Shown in pieces: positions 37,424-48,890 of a stretch of DNA of 58,184 nucleotides. The notes beneath the pieces are model-generated. The model did no database searches. It worked only from the letters and a program-made list of their open reading frames with translations, and was not told where the DNA came from. A program made the translations under genes and the position numbers. The DNA lies in assembly GCF_009932375.1 (NCBI RefSeq), contig NZ_BLJG01000019.1:1-58184 (forward strand), written 5' to 3'. The DNA comes from Pseudomonas juntendi. GTDB lineage: Bacteria > Pseudomonadota > Gammaproteobacteria > Pseudomonadales > Pseudomonadaceae. How positions within the stretch are numbered: the stretch's first letter is position 1; each line of letters begins with the position of its first letter.

Positions 37424-40074
37424 GGGCTTTCACTTTCGGCTGCAGGTTGCGGGGGCAGCGGCAAGCATAAAGTGATGCCGGTGCCCTGGCCATCAATGCC
37501 TTCGCCCACCAGAATCTGCCCGCCATGGGCACCGATCATGCCCTGGCAGATGGCCAGGCCCAGGCCAGTCCCCTGCCCGCCGCGATCGCCGCGGGCGGCG
37601 GTGTAGAACATGTCGAAGATCTTTTCGCGGTCGGCCACGGGAATGCCCGGCCCCTGGTCGCTCACGGTCAGGCACAGCCGCTCGTCCTGCACCGCCACCC
37701 GCAGTTCCAGCCGACCATTGGCCGGCGAGAAACGCGCAGCGTTCTCCAGCACATTGACCAATGCCTGCTCGATCAATGCCGCATGCACGAACAGCAGCGG
37801 CAGATCGCCGGGCACGTCGGTGTGCACGCGAAGCGGCGCCAACACCACGCGCAGGCGGTTGAGCGCACTGCCAACGATATCGGCCGGCGCCACCCAGTCG
37901 CGGGCCAGCTTGAGGCCACCGTGCCCCAGGCGTGTCATGTCCAACAGGTTCTGGATGTAGCGGTCCAGGCGCTCGGCCTCGTCGCGGGTGCCCTCCAACA
38001 GCTCGCGGCGGTCGTCGAGCGGAATCGCTTCGCCCAGCGCCAGCAAGCTGTCGATGCTGCCGCGCATGGCCGTCAATGGGGTGCGCAGGTCGTGGGACAC
38101 CGAAGCCAGCAAGGCACTGCGCAGCTGCTCGGTCTCGCCGTGCAAGCGCGCGGCTTCCAGTTGTTCGGCAAGGCGGGCTCGGGCCAGGGCCTGGGCCAGC
38201 GGCTGGCCAAGGGCGATCAGCAGGCGCCGACGCGGGTCGCTCAGCGGCTGGCCTGAACGTGGGCGCACGCCCAACAGCGCCAGCGGTTGCTCATCCACCG
38301 CCAGTGGCCACCACCACCAGCGCCCCTCCGGCAGGGTGTCGCTGCCGTGCCCGGCGGCCTGCCCGTGTTGCCAGGCCCAATCGGCGGCGGCCCGCTCGGT
38401 GGCGCTGAAGCCCTGGTGCTCGCCGCTGGCCACCTGCAGCTGGCCATCGGCAGTGCGCTGCAGCAGGCACACTTGCAGGTCGCGCCAGCCGCCCAGGTGC
38501 TGCCCGGCGGCGTTGAACACGGCCTGGCGGTCAGTGGCCACCGTCAGCCTGCGCGACAGGTCGAGCAGTTGGCTGGTCTGCGCCTGGGTTTCGCGCAGCG
38601 CCTGCAACTGGCGGCGCTGGCGGGCGGCCAGGTTGCCGGTAAGGGCGGCCATCAGCAGGAAGAACACCAGCGTCAGCACATCTTCTTCGCGCTGGATGCT
38701 GAACGAGAAATTGGGCGGAATGAACAGAAAGTCATACGCCAGGAACGACAGTGCCGCGCAGGCCAGGGCTGGCCCCAGGCTGCTGCGTACCGCCACCAGC
38801 AGCACCGCGGCCAGAAACACCAGCGAGATGTTCGGCAGTGCCAGCACGCTCGACACCGCCCAAGCCAGGCCTGCGGCCATCCCGGTGGCCAGCAACGCCA
38901 GCAGGTAGTGCCGCCAGACCCACACCCGGCGCACCGCCGAACGTGGCGCCGAGGGCTGTACATCGCGGTCCAGCACGTTGATTTCCAGCCCATGGCTTTC
39001 ACGCAACAGCCGGGCAGCCACCCCTGCACCGAACCAGCGCCGGTGCACACGGTCGCGCGACTGGCCGACCAGTACCAGGCTGGCGCGCCGCTCAGCCGCA
39101 TGCTGGATCAGCGTGCGCGCCACTTCACCGGCACGCAGCAACACCACTTCGCCTCCCAGGCGCTCGGCCAGTTGCTGGGCCGCCTGCAGGCGCTGGCGGG
39201 CTGCCTCGTCACGCAAACGGCCGTTGTCCACGTGCACCAGGCTCCACGGCAAGTGGCGGCGCTGGGCCACGCGGCTGGCGTGACGCACCAGGCGCTCGGC
39301 CTGGTCATCGCCAGCCACACCGACCAGCAGCCGGCCGCGCAACGCGGGGGCTGCCTGCCCGCGCTGGCGGTAGCCATGGGCCAGGTCGGCATCGACCTGG
39401 GCGGCGGCCGTCTGCATGGCCAGTTCGCGCAGAGCGGTGAGGTTGGTTTGCGAGAAAAACGCATCGATGGCGGCCCGCGCCTGCTCGGGCACGTACACCT
39501 TGCCTTCACGCAAGCGCTCCAGCAGCTCACGCGGTGGCAGGTCGATCAGCACCAGCTCGAAGGCTTCCTGCAGCACCCAGTCAGGCAAGGTTTCGCGCAC
39601 GTGCACGCCGGTGATGTCGCGCACCTTGTCGTTGAGGCTTTCCAGGTGCTGCACATTGACCGTGGTGTACACGTCGATGCCCGCGGCCAGCAGCTCCTGC
39701 ACGTCCTGCCAGCGCTTGGCGTGGCGGCTGCCGGGGGCGTTGGTGTGCGCCAGCTCATCGACCAGTGCCAAGGCTGGCGCACACGCGAGCAGGCCGTCGA
39801 GGTCCATTTCCTCAAGGGTGACCCCCCGATACTGGCTGCGCAGCATGGGCTGCTGCAACAAGCCGGCAAGCAGCGCCTCGGTTTCGCCACGGCCGTGGGT
39901 TTCGACCACCCCGGCCACTACCTGCACGCCCTGGCGTTGCTGGGCATGCGCGGCTTGCAGCATGGCGAAGGTCTTGCCCACCCCCGGCGCAGCACCGAGG
40001 AACACCTTCAGCCGGCCACGGCCGGTGCGCGGCAGGGTAGCCAACAACGCGTCTGCACGCGCGGAATCACTCAT
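37420..40074 (-). CDS. kdpD: KdpD, osmosensitive K+ channel sensor kinase
   Basis: An 884-residue sensor kinase in the full-length KdpD arrangement. The N-terminal KdpD domain has Walker A GAAPGVGKT (about 27-35). A universal-stress-protein-like domain (about 235-360), four clustered membrane helices (about 390-490, DUF4118) and a GAF-like region come next. The HisKA domain carries His661 (SVSHDLRTPL) and the HATPase ends with DQGPGI and GGQGTGLGLAICQ. It reads K+ and ionic strength and controls KdpE phosphorylation. It follows kdpC by three bases and overlaps kdpE by four. Confidence 0.96.
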   Translation of the reverse strand: MSDSARADALLATLPRTGRGRLKVFLGAAPGVGKTFAMLQAAHAQQRQGVQVVAGVVETHGRGETEALLAGLLQQPMLRSQYRGVTLEEMDLDGLLACAPALALVDELAHTNAPGSRHAKRWQDVQELLAAGIDVYTTVNVQHLESLNDKVRDITGVHVRETLPDWVLQEAFELVLIDLPPRELLERLREGKVYVPEQARAAIDAFFSQTNLTALRELAMQTAAAQVDADLAHGYRQRGQAAPALRGRLLVGVAGDDQAERLVRHASRVAQRRHLPWSLVHVDNGRLRDEAARQRLQAAQQLAERLGGEVVLLRAGEVARTLIQHAAERRASLVLVGQSRDRVHRRWFGAGVAARLLRESHGLEINVLDRDVQPSAPRSAVRRVWVWRHYLLALLATGMAAGLAWAVSSVLALPNISLVFLAAVLLVAVRSSLGPALACAALSFLAYDFLFIPPNFSFSIQREEDVLTLVFFLLMAALTGNLAARQRRQLQALRETQAQTSQLLDLSRRLTVATDRQAVFNAAGQHLGGWRDLQVCLLQRTADGQLQVASGEHQGFSATERAAADWAWQHGQAAGHGSDTLPEGRWWWWPLAVDEQPLALLGVRPRSGQPLSDPRRRLLIALGQPLAQALARARLAEQLEAARLHGETEQLRSALLASVSHDLRTPLTAMRGSIDSLLALGEAIPLDDRRELLEGTRDEAERLDRYIQNLLDMTRLGHGGLKLARDWVAPADIVGSALNRLRVVLAPLRVHTDVPGDLPLLFVHAALIEQALVNVLENAARFSPANGRLELRVAVQDERLCLTVSDQGPGIPVADREKIFDMFYTAARGDRGGQGTGLGLAICQGMIGAHGGQILVGEGIDGQGTGITLCLPLPPQPAAESESP

Positions 40075-40077
40075 GTT

Positions 40078-40641
40078 TCATCCTTTGCTCTTGCTGGCGA
40101 GTTTTTCCAGGGCCCGGTTCAACGCCAGCACATTGACCACCGGCGGGCCGATCAATGGCCTGAGGGTGGCCTCTTCCTGCAAGGCTTGCAAGCGCGCCAC
40201 GGGCAACTGCCGCGCCGCTGCGACCCGGGGAATCTGGTAGGCCACCGCCGCCGGTGGCAGGTGCGGGTCCAGGCCGCTGCCCGAGGTGGTCAGCAGCGCC
40301 TGCGGTACCGGCCCTTGCTGGGCCTGGTACAGCAGCGCCGCATCGCCCTGGACCCGCTCCACCAGCGCCGGGTTGCTCGGCGCAAGGTTGCTGGCGCTGC
40401 TGGCCACGGTGGCGTAGGCGCCTGCCGAAGGCCGTGAATGGAACCAGCCATCGCCCTGGAAGTTCTGGGCAATCAGGGCCGAACCCCGCACCTGGCCGTG
40501 GTCATCGCGCACCAGGCTACCGTTGGCCTGTACCGGGAAAGCCACCTGGGCGACCCCGGTCACCGCCAGCGGGTATAGCGCGCCAGTGATCAAGGTCATC
40601 GTCAAGGCCAGGCTCAAGGCAGGGCGTAGATAAGCGTTCAT
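40078..40641 (-). CDS. kdpC: KdpC, K+-transporting ATPase subunit C
   Basis: A 187-residue single-pass membrane subunit with an N-terminal transmembrane helix ([32 protein letters not shown]) and a periplasmic/soluble region containing [21 protein letters not shown], the KdpC signature. The C-terminal [25 protein letters not shown] is conserved. KdpC stabilises the KdpA-KdpB contact and raises ATP affinity. It lies 10 bases after kdpB. Confidence 0.96.
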   Translation of the reverse strand: MNAYLRPALSLALTMTLITGALYPLAVTGVAQVAFPVQANGSLVRDDHGQVRGSALIAQNFQGDGWFHSRPSAGAYATVASSASNLAPSNPALVERVQGDAALLYQAQQGPVPQALLTTSGSGLDPHLPPAAVAYQIPRVAAARQLPVARLQALQEEATLRPLIGPPVVNVLALNRALEKLASKSKG

Positions 40642-40651
40642 GGTGGCCTCC

Positions 40652-42706
<2,055 letters not shown>

Positions 42707-42715
42707 GGTCGATCC

Positions 42716-44410
42716 TCAAAAACCCAGGCTCAAATGTTCGGCGATCGGCCCAAGGGCCAAGGTTGGCAGAAACGTCAGGCCACCGACCAGCAGGATGGTC
42801 ACCAGCAGCAGGCCGGTGAACAGCGGGCCGTGGGTGGGGAAGCTGTTGAGCCCAAGGGGCGCGGCCTTCTTGGCCGCCAGGCTGCCGGCCAAGGCCAGTA
42901 CCGGCAGGATGTAGCCGAAGCGGCCTATCAGCATGGCCAGGCCGATCATCAGGTTGTGGTACACCGTGTTGGCACCGAACCCGGCGAACGCCGAGCCGTT
43001 GTTGGCGGCACCCGAGGTGTAGGCGTACAGCAGTTGGCTGAAACCATGCGCCCCCGGGTTGCTGACCGCCCCTGCCGGGCCCGGCAGGCTGGCAGCGATG
43101 GCGCCAAGCACCAGCACACCCAGCGGCATCACCAGCAGCGTGGCCACCAGCAACTGCACCTCACGGGCCTGCAGCTTCTTGCCCAGGTACTCCGGCGTGC
43201 GACCGATCATCAGCCCGGCCAGGAACACGGCGATCAACACGAACAGCAACATGCCGTACAGCCCCGCGCCGACGCCGCCAAAAATCACCTCACCGACCAT
43301 CATGTTGACCATCGCCACCATGCCAGTCAGCGGGTTGAGGCTGTCGTGCATGGCATTGACCGAGCCATTGGATGCGGCAGTGGTGGTCACGGTCCACAGC
43401 ACCGAAGCAGTAGTCCCGAAGCGGCTTTCCTTGCCTTCCATGGGGCCGCTCTGCTGGACCTGTTCGCCTGCAAGCGCCGGGTTGGGCTGGTGCTCGGCCC
43501 ACAGCGCCGTGCTGCCGCCAATCAGGAACAATGCGAGCATGCAGGCAAGGATGGCGCGGCTCTGGCGCAGGTCCTTGACGTAGTGGCCGAAGGTGAACAC
43601 CAGGGCCGCCGGAATGAGGATGATCGATGCCACCTCGAACAGGTTGCTCCAGGCCGTGGGGTTCTCGAACGGGTGCGCCGAGTTCACGCCGAAAAAACCG
43701 CCGCCGTTGGTGCCCAGCTGCTTGATGGCGATCTGGCTGGCGGCCGGGCCCAACGGGATGCTCTGGTCGGCACCTTGCAGGGTCAACGCGTGGGCATAGT
43801 CGGCAAAGGTCTGCGGCACGCCCTGCCATACCAGCAGCAGCGCCAGCAACAGGCACAGCGGCAGCAAGCCGTAAAGGGTGGCGCGGGTCATGTCGGCCCA
43901 GAAGTTGCCCAGCGTTGCGCTGCTACGCCGGGCAATACCGCGGCACAGCGCGACCAGCACGGCCAGGCCCGTGGCGGCGCTGACGAAGTTCTGCACCGTC
44001 AGGCCAAGCATCTGGCTCAGGTAGCTGACCGACGCCTCGCCGCTGTAAGCCTGCCAGTTGGTATTGGTGACGAAGCTGACGGCGGTATTGAATGCCAGCG
44101 ACCATTCCTGGCCAGGCAGGTGCTGCGGGTTGAGGGGCAGGTAGCCCTGCAACAGCAATACCGTGAACAAAAGCAGGAAGCCGGCCAGGTTGAAGCTCAG
44201 CAACGCCAGGGTGTACTGGCGCCAGTTCTGCTCTTGGCGGGCATCCACCCCTGCCAGCCGATAGCAAGCCTGCTCGACCGGGCCGAGTACGGGTGACAGC
44301 CAGGTACGCTGGCCTTCCATGACCTTGAAATAGAAACGCCCTAGCCAGGGTGCCGGCAGTAGCACCAGGGCGAAGAATGCCAGGAGCAAGGCGTAGTCGT
44401 AACTGTGCAT
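42716..44410 (-). CDS. kdpA: KdpA, K+-binding and translocating subunit
   Basis: A 564-residue membrane protein with about ten helices, related to K+ channels. The four selectivity-filter-like loops are seen as [33 protein letters not shown], the [13 protein letters not shown] segment and [14 protein letters not shown]. The N-terminal [30 protein letters not shown] is standard. It binds K+ at the periplasmic side of KdpFABC. It begins nine bases after kdpF with gcggcc/aaggagcgg upstream. Confidence 0.97.
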   Translation of the reverse strand: MHSYDYALLLAFFALVLLPAPWLGRFYFKVMEGQRTWLSPVLGPVEQACYRLAGVDARQEQNWRQYTLALLSFNLAGFLLLFTVLLLQGYLPLNPQHLPGQEWSLAFNTAVSFVTNTNWQAYSGEASVSYLSQMLGLTVQNFVSAATGLAVLVALCRGIARRSSATLGNFWADMTRATLYGLLPLCLLLALLLVWQGVPQTFADYAHALTLQGADQSIPLGPAASQIAIKQLGTNGGGFFGVNSAHPFENPTAWSNLFEVASIILIPAALVFTFGHYVKDLRQSRAILACMLALFLIGGSTALWAEHQPNPALAGEQVQQSGPMEGKESRFGTTASVLWTVTTTAASNGSVNAMHDSLNPLTGMVAMVNMMVGEVIFGGVGAGLYGMLLFVLIAVFLAGLMIGRTPEYLGKKLQAREVQLLVATLLVMPLGVLVLGAIAASLPGPAGAVSNPGAHGFSQLLYAYTSGAANNGSAFAGFGANTVYHNLMIGLAMLIGRFGYILPVLALAGSLAAKKAAPLGLNSFPTHGPLFTGLLLVTILLVGGLTFLPTLALGPIAEHLSLGF

Positions 44411-44419
44411 GGCCGCTCC

Positions 44420-44509
44420 TTAGCCGCGATCGGCGCGCAAAAGCGCCACCAGCAGATAAAACGCCAAGGCCACTGCCAGTAGCAGTGACAGCCCGTCGAG
44501 CATGTTCAT
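44420..44509 (-). CDS. kdpF: KdpF, small stabilising subunit of the K+ pump
   Basis: A 29-residue single membrane helix (MNMLDGLSLLLAVALAFYLL, then VALLRADRG). It is the first gene of kdpFABC, and KdpF acts like a lipid-like stabiliser in the complex. The ATG at 44509 follows a ggggagaacc ribosome site. A second in-frame ATG two codons later (44503) is also possible. Confidence 0.9.
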   Translation of the reverse strand: MNMLDGLSLLLAVALAFYLLVALLRADRG

Positions 44510-44562
44510 GTGTGGTTCTCCCCGAGATGCGGCTTGGGCCGCTTTGGGGAATTGTCCGAGGA

Positions 44563-44620
44563 AGGGGTGTAAAGGAACGAGATGGAGGGGCAGCGAGGGG
44601 TATAAAGAATGCGTAAAGAT
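44563..44620 (-). promoter_or_regulatory. Candidate KdpE-binding direct repeat / kdp promoter
   Basis: On the minus strand, ctttacacccct (complement of 44563-44574) and ctttatacccct (44596-44607) are near-identical 12-mers whose starts are 33 bases apart, about three helical turns. A further ctttacgc lies just upstream (44611-44619). T-rich TTTAYAC repeats are what KdpE sites look like in E. coli. The block is 54-110 bases before kdpF. Confidence 0.5.
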
Positions 44621-44642
44621 CAGGGTGTCGAGGCGGCGGCGC

Positions 44643-44673
44643 GGCCCGCTTCGCGCACGCCTGCGCGAAGCGG
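44643..44673. terminator. GC-rich hairpin after the AI-2E permease gene
   Basis: A perfect inverted repeat, gcccgcttcgcgca / tgcgcgaagcgggc, with a three-base loop. It lies just past the minus-strand permease stop and between it and the kdp promoter. No T-run follows, so termination would be weak or rho-assisted. Confidence 0.5.
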
Positions 44674-44684
44674 GCCCGTACAGG

Positions 44685-45737
44685 CTAGTGCTGGGGCGGT
44701 TGCTCTACGGCGTTACGGCTCCAGTCCAGCAACAGGCTGTAGCCGACCGCCAGCAAGGTAGGCCCGATGAACAGGCCAATGAAGCCGAACGCCAGCAGGC
44801 CGCCGAACACGCCCAGCAGTACGATGACCAGCGGCAGGTTGCCGCCCCGGCTGATCAGGTAGGGCTTGAGCACGTTGTCCACGCCACTGATGACGAACGT
44901 GCCCCAGATACCGAGGAACACCGCCATGCCGTACTCGCCCTTCCACACCAGCCAGGCGGTGGCCGGGATCCAGGCCAGTGGCGGCCCCATGGGAATCAGG
45001 CTGAGCATGAAGGTCACCAGGCCGAGCACAATGGCCCCCGGCACGCCGGCGATCAGAAAACCGATCAACGCCAACAGTGCTTGCGCCGCTGCGGTACCGA
45101 TCACCCCGTTGACCACCCGCTGCACGGTGGCGGCCACCAGCTCCAGGTAGTACGCGGCACGGTCGCCCATCAAGCGGTGCAGCAGGCGCAGCACGAACGC
45201 CGACAAACGCGGCCCGTCACGGTAGAAAAAGAACACGAACACCAGGCTGAGTGTGAGTTCCAGCACGCCGCTGCCGATTTGCGCGCTGCGCGCCAGCAAC
45301 CAGTTGCCAACCTGCCCCAGGTGCGGTTTGACCGAGGCCAGCAAGGCTGCCCCCTGCTGGTCCAGCGACTGCCACCAGCTGACCAGGCGCTCGCCCACGA
45401 ACGGCAGGCCCCCCAGCCAGGCCGGGGCATCTGGCAGGCCGTCGACCTGCACGTCACGGACGAACGCGGTGGCATCACGGATGTGGTCGGCCAGGTTGAA
45501 ACCCAGCCACACCAGCGGTAGCGCCACGATCAGGATCCAGGCCATGGTCAGCAGGCTGGCCGCCAGGGTCTCGCGCCCCCCCAGTACCCGTGTGAGCAGG
45601 CGCATCAACGGCCAGCTGGCAAAGGCCAGGATAGCGCCCCACAGCAATGCCGATATGAACGGCGCCATGACCCAAAGGCCGGCCCCCAGCAACGCCAGCA
45701 GCAGAATCTGGACCAGCAGGCGATCATTGTTGACCAT
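44685..45737 (-). CDS. AI-2E/PerM-family membrane permease
   Basis: A 350-residue inner-membrane protein of the AI-2E transporter (PerM/YdiK/TqsA) family. It shows the typical pattern: three N-terminal helices (LLVQILLLALLGAGLWVMAPFISALLWGAILAFASWPLMRLL), a soluble insert (about 85-150), then four to five C-terminal helices with GVPGAIVLGLVTFMLSLIPMGPPLAWIPA and GFIGLFIGPTLLAVGYSLL. The family includes exporters of AI-2 and Na+/H+ antiporters; the name does not fix the substrate. It is 12 bases after the DUF4892 gene and so likely in one transcript with it. Confidence 0.88.
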   Translation of the reverse strand: MVNNDRLLVQILLLALLGAGLWVMAPFISALLWGAILAFASWPLMRLLTRVLGGRETLAASLLTMAWILIVALPLVWLGFNLADHIRDATAFVRDVQVDGLPDAPAWLGGLPFVGERLVSWWQSLDQQGAALLASVKPHLGQVGNWLLARSAQIGSGVLELTLSLVFVFFFYRDGPRLSAFVLRLLHRLMGDRAAYYLELVAATVQRVVNGVIGTAAAQALLALIGFLIAGVPGAIVLGLVTFMLSLIPMGPPLAWIPATAWLVWKGEYGMAVFLGIWGTFVISGVDNVLKPYLISRGGNLPLVIVLLGVFGGLLAFGFIGLFIGPTLLAVGYSLLLDWSRNAVEQPPQH

Positions 45738-45749
45738 CGCAGCACCCGC

Positions 45750-46544
45750 TCAACGAATCAGTTCAAGGTGCAAGCCAGTGGTGGGCGCAGTGCCCACTTC
45801 AAGGCGACCGTTGCGCACCCCGGCCTTGATCAGCGCCTCGCGCCAGGCTTCGGCCTGAACGCCGCTGAGGCTGGCACGCAGGGTACTGTCGAGGTTCAGG
45901 CTGCGTGCCAGCAGGTTGGCCCAGGCAGGCTGGGGTGCCGCCAGGTCCGGGTAGTCGAGCTTGCCGGTATCGCGCATTTCACGCAGCACCGTGGCCGCCG
46001 TGGGCAGCAAGTCGCCCAACGGGCTGTCGGCGACGAACTCTTCCACATGCAAATACGCACGGCGGTTGCCGCGGGTAACGCTGTACAACGCAACCAGGGT
46101 GTCGGCCTGTTCTGCCGAACGGCGCAGCAGAATGAACGCCTGTTGTTCGTCCCCCCCGTTGAGGCGGGCATTGGCAAACACCTCGTTGGCCCACAGGCTG
46201 GCCTCGCCGCAATCGCGGCCCTGGCACCAGAACAGCGGGTAGCCGCCGTCGCGCTGCAGCGCCTCGCGGGCGCTGGTGAAGGCTTCGCGGGCGGTGCGTT
46301 CGACCGGCAGCTCGTAGGTGACCGAGCTGACCTGGCCACGGCTTTCGACCTTGTCGTCAACCCGCAGGCGACCGCTGATCTTGCGCAATGGGCCCAGCGG
46401 GTAGACGCGCTCCTGCTCCACGGCCGGGCGCTGGTCGACCACGTTGGCGTCTGCAGGCACCGGCAGGCTGCCAGCCCACAGCAGCGGGCTGGCCAATGCC
46501 AGGCAGGCAGCTGCAACGGTGCGGATGGACAGGGGCGCGTTCAT
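45750..46544 (-). CDS. DUF4892-type secreted protein
   Basis: A 264-residue exported protein. The signal peptide is MNAPLSIRTVAAACLALASPLLWAG. The body reads like pseudomonad DUF4892 proteins: RVYPLGPLRKISGRLRVDDKVESRG, a YELP region and the cysteine-containing YPLFWCQGRDCGEASLWANEVFANARLNG (about 103-131), whose two cysteines may form a disulfide. Some family members carry an OmpA-like tail; this one does not. Function is unknown; periplasmic location is likely. It is probably co-transcribed with the permease downstream. Confidence 0.8.
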   Translation of the reverse strand: MNAPLSIRTVAAACLALASPLLWAGSLPVPADANVVDQRPAVEQERVYPLGPLRKISGRLRVDDKVESRGQVSSVTYELPVERTAREAFTSAREALQRDGGYPLFWCQGRDCGEASLWANEVFANARLNGGDEQQAFILLRRSAEQADTLVALYSVTRGNRRAYLHVEEFVADSPLGDLLPTAATVLREMRDTGKLDYPDLAAPQPAWANLLARSLNLDSTLRASLSGVQAEAWREALIKAGVRNGRLEVGTAPTTGLHLELIR

Positions 46545-46652
46545 CGGCGACCCAGGCGGCGCCGTGCGCCGAGGTGAAGCTCCAGGTTGTCTGGCAATTG
46601 CATGGTTGTCTCCCTTTCAACCCGCCAAGCCTCGACACTTGTCCGGTGCAAG

Positions 46653-47507
46653 TCAAGCAAAGCCAAAGAAGCGATTGAAACAGTCTGCGACAAGGGCCGC
46701 GCCCTGCTCATCGTTCAAGTGCAGGTGGTGGCCACCCGGCAGTGTCATTTGCTCAAAGGGTAGCTGCTCCAGCAATGCGGTATGGCGCACCAGCATCCCG
46801 TCGGCGGCAATCACCAGTTGCGCCGGGCAATTCACCCGGCGCACGTAGGCCATGGCCTGGGCGTCGCTCAGGCGCAACGGCGAAGGCAGGGTCAGGCGGC
46901 TGTCGCTGCGCCAGCTGTAGCCCCCGGGCACCGGCATCAGCCCGCGCTGCGCCAGCAGTTCGGCCGCTTCCCGGCTTACCGCGACCATGCCCTTCATGCG
47001 CGCCTGCACACCTTGCTCGAGGGTGGTGTACACCGATTTGCGCTTGCCATCCAGGCGCAGCTGCGCCAGCAACGCCATGCCCAGGCGCTCACCGGCATCC
47101 TGCTCGGCGCCGGTGGGTGGGATAACGCCGTCGATCAAGGCCAGGTGGCTGACCCGCTCCGGCAACGCACCGGCCACTTGCACCGCAATGATGGCGCCGA
47201 GCGAATGGCCCAGCAGGGCGAAACGCTGCCAGCCCAGTTGCTCGGCAACCCGCAGTACATCGTGGGCGTAGTCGGCCAGGGCATAGCTGGCCCCTGGCGG
47301 GCGGTGCTCCGAATAGCCATGCCCGGCCAGGTCCAGGGCAACGATGCGCAAGCCGCGCAACAGCGGCGCCAGGCGGGCGAAGCTGTTGGCGTTGTCCAGC
47401 CAGCCATGCAGGGCGATCACCGGCAGACCGTCCACAGGCCCGAACAGATGCGCGGCCAGTTCGATGTGGCCCAAACTCAGGCGAACTTCCTGGACCTGCG
47501 CGCTCAT
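46653..47507 (-). CDS. Alpha/beta-fold hydrolase
   Basis: A 284-residue hydrolase. The oxyanion region is VIALHGWLDNANSFARLAPLLRG (about 30-52), the nucleophile elbow is LLGHSLGAIIAVQ (Ser about 107), and the C-terminal GGHHLHLN gives the catalytic histidine. Its start overlaps the stop of the upstream hydrolase gene (ATGA, 47504-47507), making a tandem pair, as at PA1621-PA1622 in P. aeruginosa to my recollection. Substrate unknown; short-chain ester or thioester hydrolysis is plausible. Confidence 0.88.
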   Translation of the reverse strand: MSAQVQEVRLSLGHIELAAHLFGPVDGLPVIALHGWLDNANSFARLAPLLRGLRIVALDLAGHGYSEHRPPGASYALADYAHDVLRVAEQLGWQRFALLGHSLGAIIAVQVAGALPERVSHLALIDGVIPPTGAEQDAGERLGMALLAQLRLDGKRKSVYTTLEQGVQARMKGMVAVSREAAELLAQRGLMPVPGGYSWRSDSRLTLPSPLRLSDAQAMAYVRRVNCPAQLVIAADGMLVRHTALLEQLPFEQMTLPGGHHLHLNDEQGAALVADCFNRFFGFA

Positions 47508-48292
47508 GCCTGGCCCCAGCGGTCGAACAGGCCCTTGAGCAGGCTGGCGGTATCGGCAGGCCGCTCCAACGGGAACATGTGGCCCCCTGGCACACTGTGG
47601 TACTCCCCTTGCGGCATGCCACGCACCGCCAGGGCATGGTGGCGCCGGATGACCTTGCTGCGGTCACCGCGCACCATGGCCAGCGGCACCTGCAACTGTC
47701 GCGCCGGGGCGGGGCTGGTATGCGGGATACTGCGGTAGATGCTGATCTCGGTGGCCGGGTCGAAGCGCAGTTGCAGGCCTTGCTCCATCGCCTGCAGGCC
47801 ATGCTCTATGTAAGCGTCCAAGCAGTCGGGGTCGAATTGGCGAAACAGGGACTTGCCGGCGAAGTACTCACGGGCACTGTCGCGGTCCGTGAAAAGCTGA
47901 CGGCGCCCCAAGGTGCGCCCGGCCGGGGTGACGCGGTCGATGAAGCCGAAGCGCTTGGCGGTGCGCAGCAACCATTGGTCTGCACGGGTCAGCACCGGCG
48001 AGTCGAGCATGACTACCCCACGGTAATACTCGGGGCAGCGCAACGCCGCGTGCAGGTGCAAAACCCCACCCAGCGAATGGCCTACGCCCCACACCGGCTG
48101 CTCCTGCTGCGCCAGGTGGTGCAGCAATTCATCGACCAGGCTCTGCCAATTGTCATCCACTGGAAAGCGCGGGTCATGGCCGTGCTGAGCCAGGTGCTGG
48201 ACCTGATAGTCCGGCGCCAACGCGGCGAACAGCTTGCCGTAGGTGGCCGAGGGAAAACCGTTGGCATGGGCGAAAAAGATCTGCTGCGACAT
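47504..48292 (-). CDS. Alpha/beta-fold hydrolase
   Basis: A 262-residue hydrolase beginning MSQQIFFAHANGFPSATYGKLFAAL; the HANGFPS oxyanion strand is characteristic of this subgroup. The nucleophile elbow is GVGHSLGGVLHLHAAL (Ser about 78), and the catalytic histidine is in VPGGHMFPLERP. I chose the ATG at 48292 because it matches the subgroup start. An in-frame ATG at 48367 overlaps the previous gene's stop (ATGA) and would add 25 poorly conserved-looking residues, but coupling makes it a real alternative. It overlaps the next hydrolase by four bases. Confidence 0.85.
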   Translation of the reverse strand: MSQQIFFAHANGFPSATYGKLFAALAPDYQVQHLAQHGHDPRFPVDDNWQSLVDELLHHLAQQEQPVWGVGHSLGGVLHLHAALRCPEYYRGVVMLDSPVLTRADQWLLRTAKRFGFIDRVTPAGRTLGRRQLFTDRDSAREYFAGKSLFRQFDPDCLDAYIEHGLQAMEQGLQLRFDPATEISIYRSIPHTSPAPARQLQVPLAMVRGDRSKVIRRHHALAVRGMPQGEYHSVPGGHMFPLERPADTASLLKGLFDRWGQA

Positions 48293-48363
48293 GGCGCCTG
48301 ATCCGGACGGGAATGATGGCCCATTGTCGGCATGGCGAGCCGGTTCGGCAATGCCCGGAAAGG

Positions 48364-48771
48364 TCATCGGCGGCGGCTATCAGGCCATGAAGCGTGGTCG
48401 AAACTCTCCAGTGAACGGCGAAGGCAGGCCTGCATGTAGGCCAGTTGGCTCTGCAGCGCCTCACGGGCCAGGCGCTGGTCCTGGTAATCCAGCTGCAGCC
48501 GGCGCAGGGCCAGGCAGCTGGACTGCAGCAGATGGGATACCCGCAGGCAGGCATCCTGCAGGGTCTGCAGGTCGTGCTCGCTCTGTTGCCGGGCGATCGG
48601 CCCCGGCACCGTATAACCCTCGACCTTGCGCATCAGTTGGTAGAACTTGGCGTCGGCAGCCTCGCGCAGCAGGCTGTACTGGGCGAAGTCCAGCGAAACG
48701 CCTTGGTCAACCTGGTCTATGGTGGGTTGCAGGTCCAGGGAGCACAGCAGCTCCCACATCGCACCGCTCAT
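48364..48771 (-). CDS. Unknown 135-residue helical protein
   Basis: The sequence starts MSGAMWELLCSLDLQPTIDQ and continues as largely amphipathic helix with heptad-like leucines (ARQQSEHDLQTLQDACLRVS and LALRRLQLDYQDQRLAREAL). No signal or membrane segment is seen. A clear agggag ribosome site (about 48777-48782, minus strand) sets the ATG at 48771. Its last bases overlap a possible start of the hydrolase gene, so the three genes are likely one operon. I do not recognise the family; a helical adaptor or regulator of the hydrolases is speculative. Confidence 0.72.
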   Translation of the reverse strand: MSGAMWELLCSLDLQPTIDQVDQGVSLDFAQYSLLREAADAKFYQLMRKVEGYTVPGPIARQQSEHDLQTLQDACLRVSHLLQSSCLALRRLQLDYQDQRLAREALQSQLAYMQACLRRSLESFDHASWPDSRRR

Positions 48772-48890
48772 GCATCGCTCCCTGACTGCTGGTTTTCGGG
48801 CAACGCTATCAAGCAGTCGAGGCGCGCGACAACTGGCAAAAATGTCAGTTGCCATCTCGGAATGTGCGGGGGCCTCAGGCCCCCGCAAGC

